Source of the DNA: Cadophora sp. MPI-SDFR-AT-0126 | Lineage: Eukaryota; Ascomycota; Leotiomycetes; Helotiales; Ploettnerulaceae | DNA length: 64,000 nt | Assembly: GCA_020747065.1 (NCBI GenBank) | Contig: JAGMVK010000001.1 | Coordinates: forward strand, 2,232,001 to 2,296,000 | Direction: 5' to 3' | Part shown: one piece after another, positions 10,218 through 22,412 of the stretch | Layout of the letters: each line of letters starts with the position of its first letter | Position numbering within the stretch: the stretch's first letter is position 1 | Program-made: the position numbers and the translations under genes | The notes under the pieces: generated by a model | What the model was told of the DNA's origin: nothing | The model's database searches: none | The model's input: the letters and a program-made list of their open reading frames with translations, nothing else

Positions 10218-11322
10218 GTGGCGTTGGACAGGAATTATGAGGCCTTTTCCGCTGGTTCTCTTTACCCGATTTCATCTTATCAGCAGCTCTGTCTTCATAA
10301 GATGCCAGGGTAGATATTCAATGAAATAAAATGCGCATTCCTTGGTGATCACAGAGGCGCCTGACAAGCAGCACTTCATCGATCTCCTCATCGACCCTCG
10401 GAAAGGTCTCACTCGTGATTTGTCGTACCATGCAAAGGGTCACTATGCTGAAAACTCTCCCACGATCTTTGTTGGACCTGATAGAGCAAGTGTGACTTTG
10501 AATGAGTATGAACAACTCAATCCGACATTCTTCGACAGACTGTTCGATGAATTCTCTTCATGGTATTCAGACACATCAGCCGGAAGAGAGAAGATAGCTG
10601 AATAAGATTTCGATTTCCTGCTCCTGTTTTAGCAACTCATATCTTGGAACGAGTAGCCAAAATACGAATAGCTAGAACCGGGAATTAAGCGAGGTCTCCA
10701 GAAAGGCAAGAAAACTAGTCAAAAAGGAACTTGCGGCGATACCTAGGTACGCTGAAAAAACCTCAGCAGTTAAAAAGTTTTTGCTGCCCGAAGCATCATT
10801 CTAATCATATAACAGACCTGTTTCGACCCCTGCCACTGTAATGGAAATTGCCCCTCCGCCTCTATCGCAAATGCCTGGTTCTCTACCGTCGGCACATTGG
10901 CTCCTGCGAAGCCTGCCCCCAGGCCCATTCTCACAGCTTTGAACGTCCGTTCCTATGATCTTTAATATGATGAAGTAGATGAAGTATATCGGCGCCCCAT
11001 AGGCAAAACGGATTTACCATTTGATTGAGCTCGATCGACCGCTCCTGCCAAAGATTTCGAGTGAACTTCATCGAAGAGCTGTTAAAGACCTCCCAGCAAT
11101 GAAATTCCAACACGAGCTATCGATCACCGTGTGCAATTTTGCTTACCTTTACCCGACATTTTGAACCGGGTGAGTGAATTCGTTCGCCACTTGCAAATAT
11201 TGCATGGCTGCTGCGTAATCACTGCACAAACCTTTCCCTTCGTGATTGAATAAGACATTAACGATATCAGACCGACGCAAAAGTCTTCATTAAGTATGTT
11301 TGTAACCAACTTTGTTTCAATC
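10218..11322. other. Intergenic region, SDR gene 3' flank and transcription-factor 3' flank
   Basis: An 87-codon open stretch at 10342-10605 has no ATG and a stop just upstream; its composition is coding-like but it matches nothing I know. The rest shows no gene. The two flanking genes are convergent. Confidence 0.45.
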
Positions 11323-12857
11323 TCATAGAATGCAGCATGAATCCGGACCTCCCACCCGAGCGTCTGGTATCGACACCAAATCAGATGGAGCCGCTCTCAG
11401 CTGAGACAATGTCAATCTCAGTCGTAAATCCTCAAATCTATTCTTCAACCACACCGCTGTATCTATCCATCTCGTCTCCTGAAAGTCGCTTTGCCAGTCC
11501 TCCAACATTCTCTCGACATCCGCTCGTTCCGATGTTCCATCTGCAGCTGCCCACGCAGACACCAGACAGAAAGGAATATATGAAGAGCCTAGAGGTCGAT
11601 ACTGCATTGCATCCTGAGCCAACAGCATCATTTCAGAGGAGACTTTTGCTGCTTCTGCGGCAAGACTTAGGTCATCCGGTGAGAAGACCCGAAGAACACT
11701 TCCCATGTCCAAGATGATTGAACCGACCAAGCCGAACATTGCCTGACTGGCTGTGTATTGTTTCGTCACTGGATACATCTCCAGAGGCGTTCGAACTGCT
11801 TTGAGTGTTTCACGTGTAGTCGCGAGTCGTTTTCGAGCCATTTCATAATCCACCAGCGATTCTTGATACATGGCTGCGATCTCGACAATATATAGTTCTG
11901 GATCCCGGAAATATTTCCCCAAGTTTGCAAGACCGGGCAAAGTAATGCTGTAGGGCTCTCTCTGTTCGTCAAAGTATCTTCGCGGACCGTATTGTGTGCC
12001 ATGGACATCATCCAGCTTGGCAAGGAATTCGTCGAGCTGGATTTTGGGGTTTGCGAAACTTTCCATGGCCTGAAGATCAGCGAGGTTCGGAACTGAGATT
12101 TTTGACCTACCACGGCAGCGCAGATAGTAACCAACATCTCAACTTCAAAGCTATCTTTCCATTTGTCGACAGGTGCAGCATTCAAGAAATGTGCCATGAC
12201 TTCTCCATGACTATGTAAGAGATCATCCCTCCTCCCGATCCAGGACTGATTTATTAGCAGAGGATCGAGGAGGCAAATTGAGTCTTACCTGGCAGATGTC
12301 CATGAGATAGATTGCACATAAGGTATCTGGAGTGTAGGCTTTTGCGGGATCGCTCAGGTGGATTCGCAAGGTTTTGAGAGCATGACCATACTTGTTCAGC
12401 ATGTCCGCGGATAGTTGCTTCGTGTGCATATACGGAAAGGATGCAGCCAAAGCTCCAACGGAAGCATCAAGAGCATCATTGGTTCCCAGTCGACGCGGGA
12501 TACCACTGAGAAAGCCGCCGTAGTAAGTCAAGTCGTACCTCACATCAATGATCCCAAGCGTAGAGATGAAATCGCTGAGCAGTAAGGTACTCCCGTTGCT
12601 GGGTGGCGCGACCAGTGATGCTGGCCTGGGCTTTGGCACAACTTCCGGTTTGGTACTTTGATTCTTGAACTTGTACCTCTGCTGCCCACTGCCTATGCAG
12701 TTAATTTTGAGCCTTGCACATCTGGAGCAGGATGGCTTTAATTGGTCGCACTGTGAAATTTAGATCGCCGCTCCTTCGTCAGCTGTAGGGCTGAACAAAC
12801 CTTCTTCTTCTGTTTTCGGCAAGCATCGCAACCCCGACTAGATGGAACACCAGGCAT
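11323..12857 (-). CDS. Zn(II)2Cys6 fungal transcription factor
   Basis: A four-exon gene: 12801-12857, 12289-12750, 12111-12245 and 11323-12069, giving 466 residues. Introns are 50, 43 and 41 nt (donors GTTTGT, GTAAGA, GTAGGT). Splicing assembles a perfect C6 zinc cluster with Cys at residues 10, 13, 20, 27, 30 and 37 (CX2CX6CX6CX2CX6C); the first intron falls between Lys19 and Cys20. The basic stretch RKQKKK and proline-containing loop QLKPS are as expected for GAL4-type binuclear clusters. The rest is the short fungal C6-regulator type found widely in Pezizomycotina (middle region containing YHGHAL-like and DLTYYGGFLSG segments), without a full fungal_trans domain that I can recognise. Role: nuclear DNA-binding regulator; target unknown. 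It is divergent from the 13517 gene across about 660 bp. Confidence 0.88.
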
Positions 12858-13516
12858 AATGAAGCGCGTGGTTTGACTCGATTCGGATGTCGACCGCGCT
12901 GTTGATGCACATTTTGAGGTGGGAATTTACCTTCTTTATAGTACCACAGCGGAGGACTTGCTAATTTGCTCCATCCTGAGTACTCGTACAAACCGTTCAA
13001 GCAACCAATGAATTCTCATGCTATTCTCGAGCAAGGCTGAGAGATCCGCCTTGTGCTTCAAGTGATGCAATAATTACTTGGCGGGTACTGCCACTGGCAC
13101 AATGTGAAAAGCCTTACCTTCTGAGCTGATCTTGGCTGTAAGCATGTCCCCATATATTCAGTCAATGCTGTTGGGTTATGTCCGAGTCGGGATAATAAGC
13201 GAGACAGAGCGCAGGATGTTCCCTGAAAGGGAAAGGTGGTGTTTGGGAACTCGAGCTCTCACGCCATGGCGCAGCAAATGGTATGACAGTCAGCGATGAA
13301 CAGAAACAGAAAACCACGGGACAATTATGAATCTTAGAGAAGTTAACATGATATATATAATTCTGTCTCTGCCATGCAATTTAGCATTTAGTCACAAGTT
13401 TGACAGTCACAATCTACATCAAATGAAAGTCTCTGCCAAGTTGAAGTGTATCGTTCAACCACTCAACAGCGTCTTCATCCAACCAGTTCATAAAATCGTC
13501 AAGCCAATCCTACGAT
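12858..13516. promoter_or_regulatory. Divergent intergenic region between C6 factor and 13517 gene
   Basis: About 660 bp between two genes transcribed apart. No coding signal. A possible 65-codon frame at 13327-13524 is AT-rich leader. No specific site is called. Confidence 0.45.
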
Positions 13517-14101
13517 ATGAGTAAATATATCTCAAGACTCATGTCCTCATCCTCCGGCGGAACTCCGGCAGTCTCAACCTTTTCGGTCCGCGAGTCACCT
13601 CACCTCCCTGGTCACCTCGTCGTACATCCCCTTGGATACCCTGCAGATGTACCTCCGATATTCACAATCCTCACTTCAAAGTCAAAACCCAATGTTTCGG
13701 TCTTCCGCGGCCATCCGGATCCAGTGAACAAGATCGGAGATGCAACCATGCATACCTTCTCTTCGACGATCGATCTGAACCACCGTGGACAGACAGCAAC
13801 GCTGAAAGAGAATTCGTTGTCAGGGAATTTCACGCTCGCGTCTCCTCTTGGCAAATTCAAATGGACCGTCAATCCGATCACGGGAACCGGATTGGAATTG
13901 AAAGATGGTACCGGGATGAAATTGGCTTCACTAAAATCCGCCGGCTTTCCTGGATCTGGGGAAAGGAAGTTGGAGTTGTTCGTTTCCTGTGATGACATGT
14001 TTCTGGAATTAATCGTGCTCTCGGCTATGACTGCGAAGAACTCGCAGAAGGAGACTAATGAGGCTATCGGCGAAGTTGTTGGAGCCGCAGCTGGTGCATA
14101 G
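13517..14101 (+). CDS. Uncharacterised small fungal protein, possible tubby/LURP-one-like fold
   Basis: 194 codons from the first ATG; a second ATG at 13541 (MSSSSGG...) may be the real start. No signal peptide or membrane segment. The pattern is alternating beta-strand-like (VFRGHPDPVNKIGDATMHTF, GNFTLASPLGKFKWTVNP, GTGMKLASL), ending in an Ala/Gly-rich helix (EVVGAAAGA). This strand pattern with GxFxW-type turns resembles LURP-one/tubby-like proteins, but that is a fold-level guess. Base composition is like its neighbours. It is convergent with the SMP/C2 gene that ends at 14476. Confidence 0.7.
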   Translation: MSKYISRLMSSSSGGTPAVSTFSVRESPHLPGHLVVHPLGYPADVPPIFTILTSKSKPNVSVFRGHPDPVNKIGDATMHTFSSTIDLNHRGQTATLKENSLSGNFTLASPLGKFKWTVNPITGTGLELKDGTGMKLASLKSAGFPGSGERKLELFVSCDDMFLELIVLSAMTAKNSQKETNEAIGEVVGAAAGA

Positions 14102-14475
14102 AGTCCTCTTAACTTGGTATTTGTCATTCAAGCGATGGGATGTTGGTAGAGCAGTTCTGTAGAATACATATCATGAATTCGAGATAGTTATTTTGGAAAT
14201 GTTTTCAAAGGTTTGTAAGGCTCGCTTCACCTTGGCGCCTGCCAAATCACCGAAAGATTCGAGAAGATGAGGCAGGGCTCTGAGATGACTCAGATATCTT
14301 GTCAAATCGGAGCAGAAGCCACGGTTCACAAATACATCTACACGTTCACTTCACCTACAATCGAACGAGAAATGAAATGATGAACGAATCGAATTTTGTT
14401 TCCAGACTCCCAAGCCCAAGCCCAATCCCAAAACTCAACGCCCCCATTCCCCTCCAAATACCTACCCATCGGACA
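14102..14475. other. Convergent 3' flank
   Basis: The 3' flanks of two convergent genes meet here. Nothing else seen. Confidence 0.5.
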
Positions 14476-17400
14476 CTACATTTCTGTTTCAACTGCGAAT
14501 CATTAGCCCGGATTCCCACCCGCCAGTGCAAGAAAGAGCAAAACTTACTTCCAGGTTCCTTCCCCTTCATACTAAACCTTCCCTTCAACCTATGCCCAGC
14601 AACTTTCACCTCATCCTTCAAGAACTTCATATGTCTCACCGCCTTGAGATTCATCTTTCCCCTCTGCTTGCGGTGCAGCTCGTACTTGGAGTGAATCTTA
14701 TCCTGCTTCTGCCGGCGCTTCTTCAACTCCTCGTCCTCAATCTCGGAGTCCGTAAAGTCCTCCTGGACGTGCAGGGATTCCCGATCGTCAGACACGATCG
14801 ACGACGGGACGGATGTGTATTGCTGAAGTTCGGACCCGAAACCGGCCCATTGCTCGTCGGTGGATGTCTCGTGGTAATTTGACACCTCCTGCTCGTAGCC
14901 TGGTGCTTCGCGAGGGACTTTGACGGGGTCTGGCTCGTCTTCTGCGTCGGATTCTTCGGATTTGGCGGTTTTGGTGTCGGCGCTTCTTCTAGATTTGATG
15001 GTGCCGAATTCGGAGATGGTGTCGCCGTTCATGCTGGTCCCTGCGGCTGTGACCTTGCCTTCTTTGATGAGCTGCTTAACGGTATCGGGCGTTTCGCGTT
15101 TGACAACTCGGGTGCGGTATCCTTCGGCCACGGTACATAACCAAGACTCATACGTCTCGCGTTGATCGTTGTTCTTGAGCCATTGCAGGTGCGTATCGTC
15201 CATTCCCATCTTGAAGCGGACTGTCATTTTGATCGTTCCGACTCTCTCGGCCTTGATCTTGTCCATATCGATGTTGGGGATATAATTTTGGGTCATCTGT
15301 TTTGGCATAGGTGTTTTGTAAACGGGAATACTGAGTGCTGTTTCCTTGTTATCGATCAAATCGGTGAGCCAGTAAATGGCATAGGCCACAGCTTTGCGAG
15401 AACCCTTGTTGAAGAACTCCAATCTGATCGGAGACTGGTAACGACGCCTGACTGGAGCGATGATGCGATGCTTTTGCATGTCGCGATGCGCTTCCTTGAC
15501 TCGCATCAGATTCCATGCAGTACCTTGAGGATCCTCTTCAATCCAGCTCCGAGAGATTGTAGATTTGCCAACATCAGTATGGACTTCAATTCGAGATTTC
15601 GAGAGGAGGCCATTGCTGTCATTCTCGACCAGGACTTTGTCACCAAGGACCTCGAAAGATCCAAGATCCCAACCAAGCATGTTTCTAGGCAGTTGCAACC
15701 CGACCGATCTGAACAGAACTGACACCATAATTCTTCCATATCCCATGCCGCCATCGAGGGCAAATATTCGTGTGACTTGGGAGGATGTGCGGAGGACCTC
15801 GCTCAATTTTATTGTGATACAACCAAGAATTGGATCGTGTTCACGATTCAGACTATTTCGACAAGTGATCGTGAAGATAGCATTCCGCCAATCTCGGACG
15901 AAACGTTCTGTTTGGGCATTGAAGATTGGGTTTGAAGCATGAACTTTGGTACGGGTGCGGAATACCAGCTCGTCGTCTTGAAGAACGGTGCAGTATGAAG
16001 ATGGAAGCTCGTCGCCTTCTTCGTCCGTATTCTCTCCAGTGATCTGCGCAGGTGTCCAGGGTTTGTAGCTTCCAAAACTACCCGAAGGTCTCTCCACCTC
16101 AAGATTCTCAATTTGATGAATAAGAATCGAGCATATCCCAGAAGGGAGAGATGGATCTGGAGGTGTTGTGGTAACTCCAACCTCTTGAGCAGTGGTGACC
16201 GTTCCCTTGTCATCCGCGAACTCTGGACGATCACGAATCTGCGCAGGAATACTGTCATCCTTCCCATCCGTCTTCATCGACTCCTTGAAATTTGCGCGAG
16301 GGAAATATCCAATATCCCAATACAGATGGCCTGACAGGGTCTCTCCCTTATCGTTTTTAAGCTCATCACGCCTCTCCACAATATTGTTTGCGTATTCCTT
16401 GATCAAATCCCTGAGATCAAACTCGATATTGCCAACTTTGTCATCCTTTCCAACAGTATCCGAATCCCAGAGCTCCACGGACAGTTTTTCACCTGAGGTG
16501 AGTTGATCTTGGTATACCAGCAAACAAGTCTGCTCGTTCCACGATGGATCAAGCTCTTGCTCAATGATTCTCGTGCAGTAAACCGGCTTTCCGAATTCCG
16601 AGAATGCCAACGTGATGAATGGATCACTCTTGCCCGATTTGTCTTGAGCAGGAATACCTTCTGCACGCTTGAGCTTGACGTAAATTAGACCAATGGCATC
16701 GGTCTCCTTCTTTACAGCATCTCCTTGAAGGATTTTGGACATGTCCATGATGAGAGACTTGGGAGCGACATAGATATCCAGAGCTGCGGCGATGGAGGAA
16801 TTGATGAAACCGGAAATCAGTGGCAGATCAAGAACATTGATCCCCTTGGATGTCAGAGGAACAGCGGAAGCATCAATCTTTGGGAGACCCATGAATGTGA
16901 ATGTAAGATTGCGAAGGAAGGGCGGATTGGGAGTAAGCTGGAATCGAAGTCGTACGGTTCCGATGATGCCGTTCAGTTCGACAAAGATGGGTAAGGGAAC
17001 ACCGAATAGTCCTTGGACACCGAGGTAGAACACGACTTCGAGATGCAAGTTCTTCGCTTTTCCGATGACGCCCTTTGCTGGAATGGCAGAGTACGCGAAT
17101 GAGGCTTCCAAATTATCTAAACAGTTAGCAGAGTATGTCAAATGGGTTGCAGAACTCACAATACTTCATGCTGGGATCATCTTCGCCCTCCAACTCACGC
17201 TCCTCATGCTTCTTTTCCATTTCTTCCTTGCTGAGCCCTGCACCACTCGCCATTTGCTTTTCATGTCCCTTTTCTTCATCTGCAGACGGCAAAGATCGCA
17301 GAGAGAGGATTTTGAAAGGTTGATCTCCAAGACCAATAGACGAAACCTTGACATTTTGAATCAAAGCAGGTGGAACCGATGCTTGCATCACATCTTCAAG

Positions 17401-18247
17401 TGTATCTGCCATTGCTGCAAACATCTCTGGATTGATCAACCCCCAGACAACGCCAATCAACGAGTTCATCCATTCTACGGACTCGGGAACCAAAGACTCG
17501 GTAGCTGCCGTGGCTCTCTTCCGCTCGGCGTCCCAATTGACCGCATTTGCACTTTCTTGAATCCCTCGAAGCCAGAGGTGGATTCCCGAAGAGAGGATGA
17601 CACCGGCAAATATCGATCCGATCAAGCCTTTTATTCCACCACCCAAGAACATCCAATTCAAAGCACCGAGACCGACTGTTGCAGCAATTGTAGTGTATAG
17701 AATGGTCCCTTCAAGTGCGTAGAATGATTGTTTGAGGTCTGCAATTGGCAATGGATGGTAGATGACTTGATGATTCTTCGAATGATGCAGGAGGTCGGAC
17801 GTCTTGTCTGGGTTTGCTGCAGGAGGGGCGAGGTCATCCAGAACTGCTCTGTAGTCTTCTCCATCTCCTTGTGGTAGATGAGGTGGCCGAACACCTGGAA
17901 TATCTTTTGGTTGGGGAGCACGCTCAGAGTTGATTGCAGCCTTTGGGACTGTAATCTTTGGTCGAGCAATTGAATCTGCGAAATCTCCATCAACATCCTG
18001 GATAACTACCTCGTTTTTCGTTGTTGGGTCGATCACTCGTCTTCGTGATGCGGCCTTTGCTTTGGCGACCTTCTCTGGATCCTTTCCGGCTGCTGCTTTT
18101 GAAGCATCGGCATTCTGAAGGTTGAGTCGTTCTGCAAGTTCTGCTCCAAGTTTTTGAATTGTTGGAACCTTGAGATGTTAGCTGAAAAGGTTGCTTATAT
18201 TTGATTGAACGCATGCATACCTTGTTCCTCGCAGAATATGGCTTCAT
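14476..18247 (-). CDS. SMP-like and C2-domain membrane protein, paralogue A (Mug190/tricalbin-like)
   Basis: Four exons: 18221-18247, 17160-18168, 14549-17116 and 14476-14492, phases consistent, 1206 residues. Introns have textbook sites (branches GCTAAC and CTAAC; acceptor TTCGCAG for the last). The first exon is nine codons and the last only 17 bases, ending ...GIETEM. An N-terminal hydrophobic hairpin (residues about 160-208) is followed by an SMP-like lipid-transfer region (VPESVEWMNSLIG, IFVELNGIIGTVRLRFQL) and at least two C2-type domains starting near residue 485 (AIGLIYVKLKRAEG...SDPFITLAF) and near 690 (SGICSILIHQIENLEV). The C-terminus is charged. By analogy with tricalbins/extended synaptotagmins it should sit in the ER at membrane contact sites and move lipids; the closest known group is probably the fission-yeast Mug190 type. 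It is a paralogue of the divergent neighbour at 18932. Confidence 0.88.
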
Positions 18248-18539
18248 TGTTGCTGGTTGAGCGATTGAGCGATTGAAGCGTAGATGGAATTAAGCTTGGT
18301 TCCTGGGGAAGGAACCTAGCAACAACACCCAAATCCAGGTACACAAGCAACACCGATTTCAGGTCAACGACTCCAAGATACCAAATGCACTGAAAGTAAA
18401 AAGGTGCAGCTCTCGAGATGTATTCTTGTGTGTCTGTCTGTCTTGCTCTGAAGCAAGCAAGCAATTGAACAAGAACTGAATTGATTTGCGCGTTACGTTG
18501 TGTCGTCGAGCGTGTCTCGATGTCGATTGAGGCTCTTCA

Positions 18540-18547
18540 TGACGTCA
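18540..18547. promoter_or_regulatory. CRE site TGACGTCA in bidirectional promoter
   Basis: Perfect palindromic cAMP-response-type element, 293 bases from one start codon and 385 from the other. Binding by an ATF/CREB-type factor is inferred from sequence only. Confidence 0.5.
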
Positions 18548-18630
18548 AACTGTCGATCTCATCTATCTTTGCTGATCGTCGGCCAGGATTTCGGACGGGA
18601 GAGGCCAAGTTTAGGTTTGTGGGGAAACAT

Positions 18631-18644
18631 GACGTACGTACGTC
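18631..18644. promoter_or_regulatory. 14-base palindrome GACGTACGTACGTC
   Basis: Perfect inverted repeat with ACGT cores in the same intergenic region as the CRE. A candidate dimeric bZIP site. Confidence 0.35.
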
Positions 18645-18931
18645 GGTGCGGCCCAGCCATGGCAATCCAGTGCAAATGTGGTAGTGCACCCACAAGGAAT
18701 GCAATCAACGATGATGAATGCCATGCCATGCAACGAGCAAAAAAGAAAAACTTCTAATTGAATCAATTGCATGAAGTCATTCAAAGTTGAGGTCTCAGGC
18801 AATTCATTCTTCACCCGGCCGGGTCGTCTGGCAGAGAACTTCTGGAGCATCATCTCGTTAACGCCATCCATCCCCACCCAAACTGCGCAACACAACAAAC
18901 ACAATCGTCAGCCAGCTTGAAAATCAACATC

Positions 18932-21900
18932 ATGGCCCCGGGATCAGATCAATATAATACTGGAGCAACGGGAGGTACCATACCAGCTTCAGTCCTTCTG
19001 GGAAAAACAGACGATGTTTCAGAGATTGGGGACACTCCAAGATATTCCAATGGGGTCGAGAAACCGGCAGAGGATGCCACAGATCCATCTCCAGCGAAGC
19101 AGGGTGGATTGTACAGCACTTGGGAAGGCACACAGCCAAAAGATGATGCCAATGGCAGCGGGATTGCCAGAAAACCATTACCTTCAGAATCTGCAACTGT
19201 CCTCGAGTCTATTCCTACAAATACACAACACGCACCCAGAGATACGAGCTTGGCAACCACCAAACCACTTCCCCCAACTCCAGCAGCCAGTACTACAGAC
19301 ATCACAACTTCATCTACAACCAATGCCACAAATACCGCCTCCTCACCAGCCACGGCTTCAAGTAGCACCACAATCCCTCCCGCAACCGGCTCTGCAAATC
19401 TGACTGCCAGCAACATACCTTCTGCCGACGTGCCTCAAAGGAAAGAAGTCCCTCGAAGCGTCAGTGGCCGCCCTCAGCCCGTGGATCCAACGCCCTACGG
19501 CCAAGCATACTCCGCTCGAAATCCACCGCCCACTGTTGAAGGATTTCGCGAGAATGAGAAGAAAAGACAAGAGCAGTCGAGACAATACTTCGCTGAGGGA
19601 GAAAATGAAAAGAAGGATGCAGACAAGCCAGCAGCAGCTGATACAACTGGACACGAAAACACAACCAAAGAGGAGGATGGAGCTCGCGCTGGTGCGACGG
19701 AGGATGTCCCAATTGGAGCAGAGAAGTCGAATGTTCTCTTCCAACCAACTCCAAATGTCGATCTCACTCAAGCATTCAAAGCAATCCACAAAGATGCTCT
19801 GACTGTCTCGTACGTGATCTGTGCTGCTGTGGTTGTGCTGGATTGGCTGTTCATTGGCGGAGGTTGGAAGGGATTGTTCAAATCTCTCTTTCCAGCCGGT
19901 GGTGTCGCTGCTGGTGTTTACTTTATCCTCATTAGTGCCGGAGATAGTGCCAGCAGTCGAGGAATCGAACAAGCCGAACCAAAAGTCGAGAAGTTGAGAT
20001 ATGTTCCAGAATCTGTCGAATGGATGAACAGTCTGGTAGGAACTCTGTGGCATACCTTGCAGCAAGAATTCTTCGACGGAATCGCTACTCAAGTCAACGA
20101 TACCATCAAACCGCTGATTCCCGAGGGAATACCGGTTGCTGTCAAAATTGCCAAACTCGGTCATGGTGCAGTCCCAGTCCGAGTATTATCAATGCGATCA
20201 CTTCCAGACTCGGAATTTGGTGATTTGGTCCCATCTCATGGCGATCGTAGAGATGGATCACCAGCCGACAGAGCGAAACGCGACCAGGCAATCGAAAGGG
20301 AACAAGGAGGTGTATTCTACAACCTCGAGATTGCTGTTGCATACCATGAAGCTCCTCTACGACCTAGAACCGATGCGATGCATGTTGACATTGTGGCAAT
20401 GCTTGGACCAGTACCGCTTCCAATTTTCGTGCAGGTCAAAGAATTCGTTGCTACACTTCGAGTTCGACTACAGATGCACCCAGATTTACCATTCTTGAAG
20501 AACATGACCTTTGCCCTGACTGAAAACCCGAAAGTCAACACGGCCGTCTCGCTTGGTGCCCCTTGGGCTTTCGACATTCTCAACCTGCCCCTCATTGGCA
20601 CGACTCTCATCTCACAAATCAATGCTGCAGCCCAGGATTTCGTCCAGCCCAAGTCCATGAGTCTCGACATGACTGTTTACGTTGGTGGATCAGACCAAAA
20701 AGAAGACACCGAGGCCATTGGAGTTCTTTTCGTCAAGATCCATCGCGCCCGAAACCTCGCTCGTCAAGACACCAGAGGGCCAGGTGCAGATCCATATCTC
20801 ACAATCGCATTCAGCAAGTACGAGAAGCCAATGTATGCGACTCGGATTATTAAGGGAGATCGGAATCCTGTCTGGGAAGAGACTGCCATCATCATGATTA
20901 AGGCTGAGCATGTCAAGCGAAATGAGAATGTTCTGCTTCGTCTTTGGGACTCTGATACCACGGGATCTGATGATGTTTCTGGTGTCTGCGAGTTCCCGCT
21001 CCACGAGCTCGTGTTGAAGGCAAATGAGATGCAGAAGCGGGAAGATCAATTGCAGGGTGACGTCGAAGGAACTGATGCTGAGGGTATTTTGGAATGGGAG
21101 ATTGGATACTTCCCTCGAGCAGAATACCACAAAGCTTTACGAACCGATGTGAAAGACCCTCGCGATCACCGTGGAGAGAAGATCGAGGTTCCTGAAGAGG
21201 AGAAGGAGCAGAATGCGCAGAATACTGTGCCAGATCCGAACCTTCCTTCAGGGATCTTGGGATTGACGATTCATCAGTGTATCAATGTGGAGGTCAGCAA
21301 TCCGAACAAGAAGTCCATGGGATATGTTGAGGTTCAGAGGCAAGACGATGATGGAGAGGATGAAGGCGACGCGGAGAATATAAGTGTTGACTACATCCCT
21401 TCGCTCTACGTATCTGCGGATATCAACGACGAATTGGTATATCGAACCCGAGTCAAACACATCAGCAACACCCCGACCTATAATTCCTCCACGGAGACCT
21501 ATATTCGCGATTGGAGGTTGGCTACATTGAATCTGTCCGTCTGGGACATCAGAAAGAAGGCGGATGATTGCCTCGTTGGTGTAGCATCTGTGAAGTTGTC
21601 CGAGATCTTCCATGAGTCGTCTTCAGTCGTAAAATTCTATGACTTGAAGGGCGGTGAAGGTACAGGACGGATTCGAGTCAGCATGATCTTCCGATCGATG
21701 AAGATGAAGCTCGAGGAGTCGCTTTTGGGATACTCTGTGGGCTCATTTGTATTTTCCTCGCCCATTGTCGCCAAGGGAGATATGAATACCAGCAAGATCA
21801 ACATTCGAGCCGCTGGATCAAGACGTGCGATCAAGACAGGAAGTGCATCTGACGGTGGATATACCTGGACACTAGACAAACCTAAGAATATCATCCCAGT

Positions 21901-22412
21901 CAGCCATCGCTACTTGAGTCCAGTCGTCATAGAATTCGTTGGCTCTGGATTGACCGAGAAGATTGGCGGTCCTCTAGGGAAGAGTAAACATTACGCCGTC
22001 CTCTGGCTGCACAAGCTAGTCGACAACAAGGAGTCCACGTACACGCTTCCAATCTGGAAGACCAACAACAAGGATCGCCTCCTTCAAAATGTCGTCGACT
22101 CACCCGACGACACAATGACTTTAGACAAAGTCGGCGAGGTGACATTCACCGCCAAGTTCAAGGCCGGCATCGACGAGGCGCACGAGGAGTTCCTGGATGG
22201 CCATAACCAGTGGTGTACGTTCAAGGCCTGGAAGGCTGCGCGCGAGTCTGGTGAGTGAGTGCGGGATGTTCGCTTGCCGTGATATACTGCTGACTTGGGG
22301 GTGTTTTTCCCTTTGCACAGGTCAACGAGATGAGCAAGCTAATAGGGAGACGAGTGGGCTGGTGGATGAATTGGCGAAGGGCATCACGAAGAGTATGTCG
22401 ATTAAGGTTTGA
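18932..22412 (+). CDS. SMP-like and C2-domain membrane protein, paralogue B (Mug190/tricalbin-like)
   Basis: Two exons, 18932-22250 and 22321-22412 (intron of 70 nt, donor GTGAGT, acceptor CTTTGCACAG), 1136 residues. The long N-terminal part is Ser/Thr/Pro/Ala-rich and disordered. It is followed by a hydrophobic hairpin (VICAAVVVLDWLFIGGGWKG), the conserved VPESVEWMNSLVG start of the SMP-like region, FVATLRVRLQMHPDLPFLKN, then C2 domains (AIGVLFVKIHRARNLARQD, SGILGLTIHQCINVEV). Long runs align segment by segment with the protein encoded at 14476-18247, including the RMRSLP-like and EWEIGYFPRA blocks. Splicing in the last exon replaces a premature TGA at 22256-22258 and adds a 30-residue tail. 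Role by family: lipid transfer or tethering at ER contact sites, possibly Ca-dependent through C2 domains. Confidence 0.88.

Larger units (their letters stand above)
18248..18931. promoter_or_regulatory. Shared bidirectional promoter of the SMP/C2 paralogue pair
   Basis: 684 bp between the two start codons. It contains a perfect CRE, TGACGTCA, at 18540-18547 and a 14-base perfect palindrome GACGTACGTACGTC at 18631-18644. Both would suit ATF/CREB-type bZIP factors. No gene lies within it. Confidence 0.65.

Noticed and set aside
10342..10605. 87-codon frame after the SDR gene
   Set aside because: No ATG, stop immediately upstream, no family match that I recognise.
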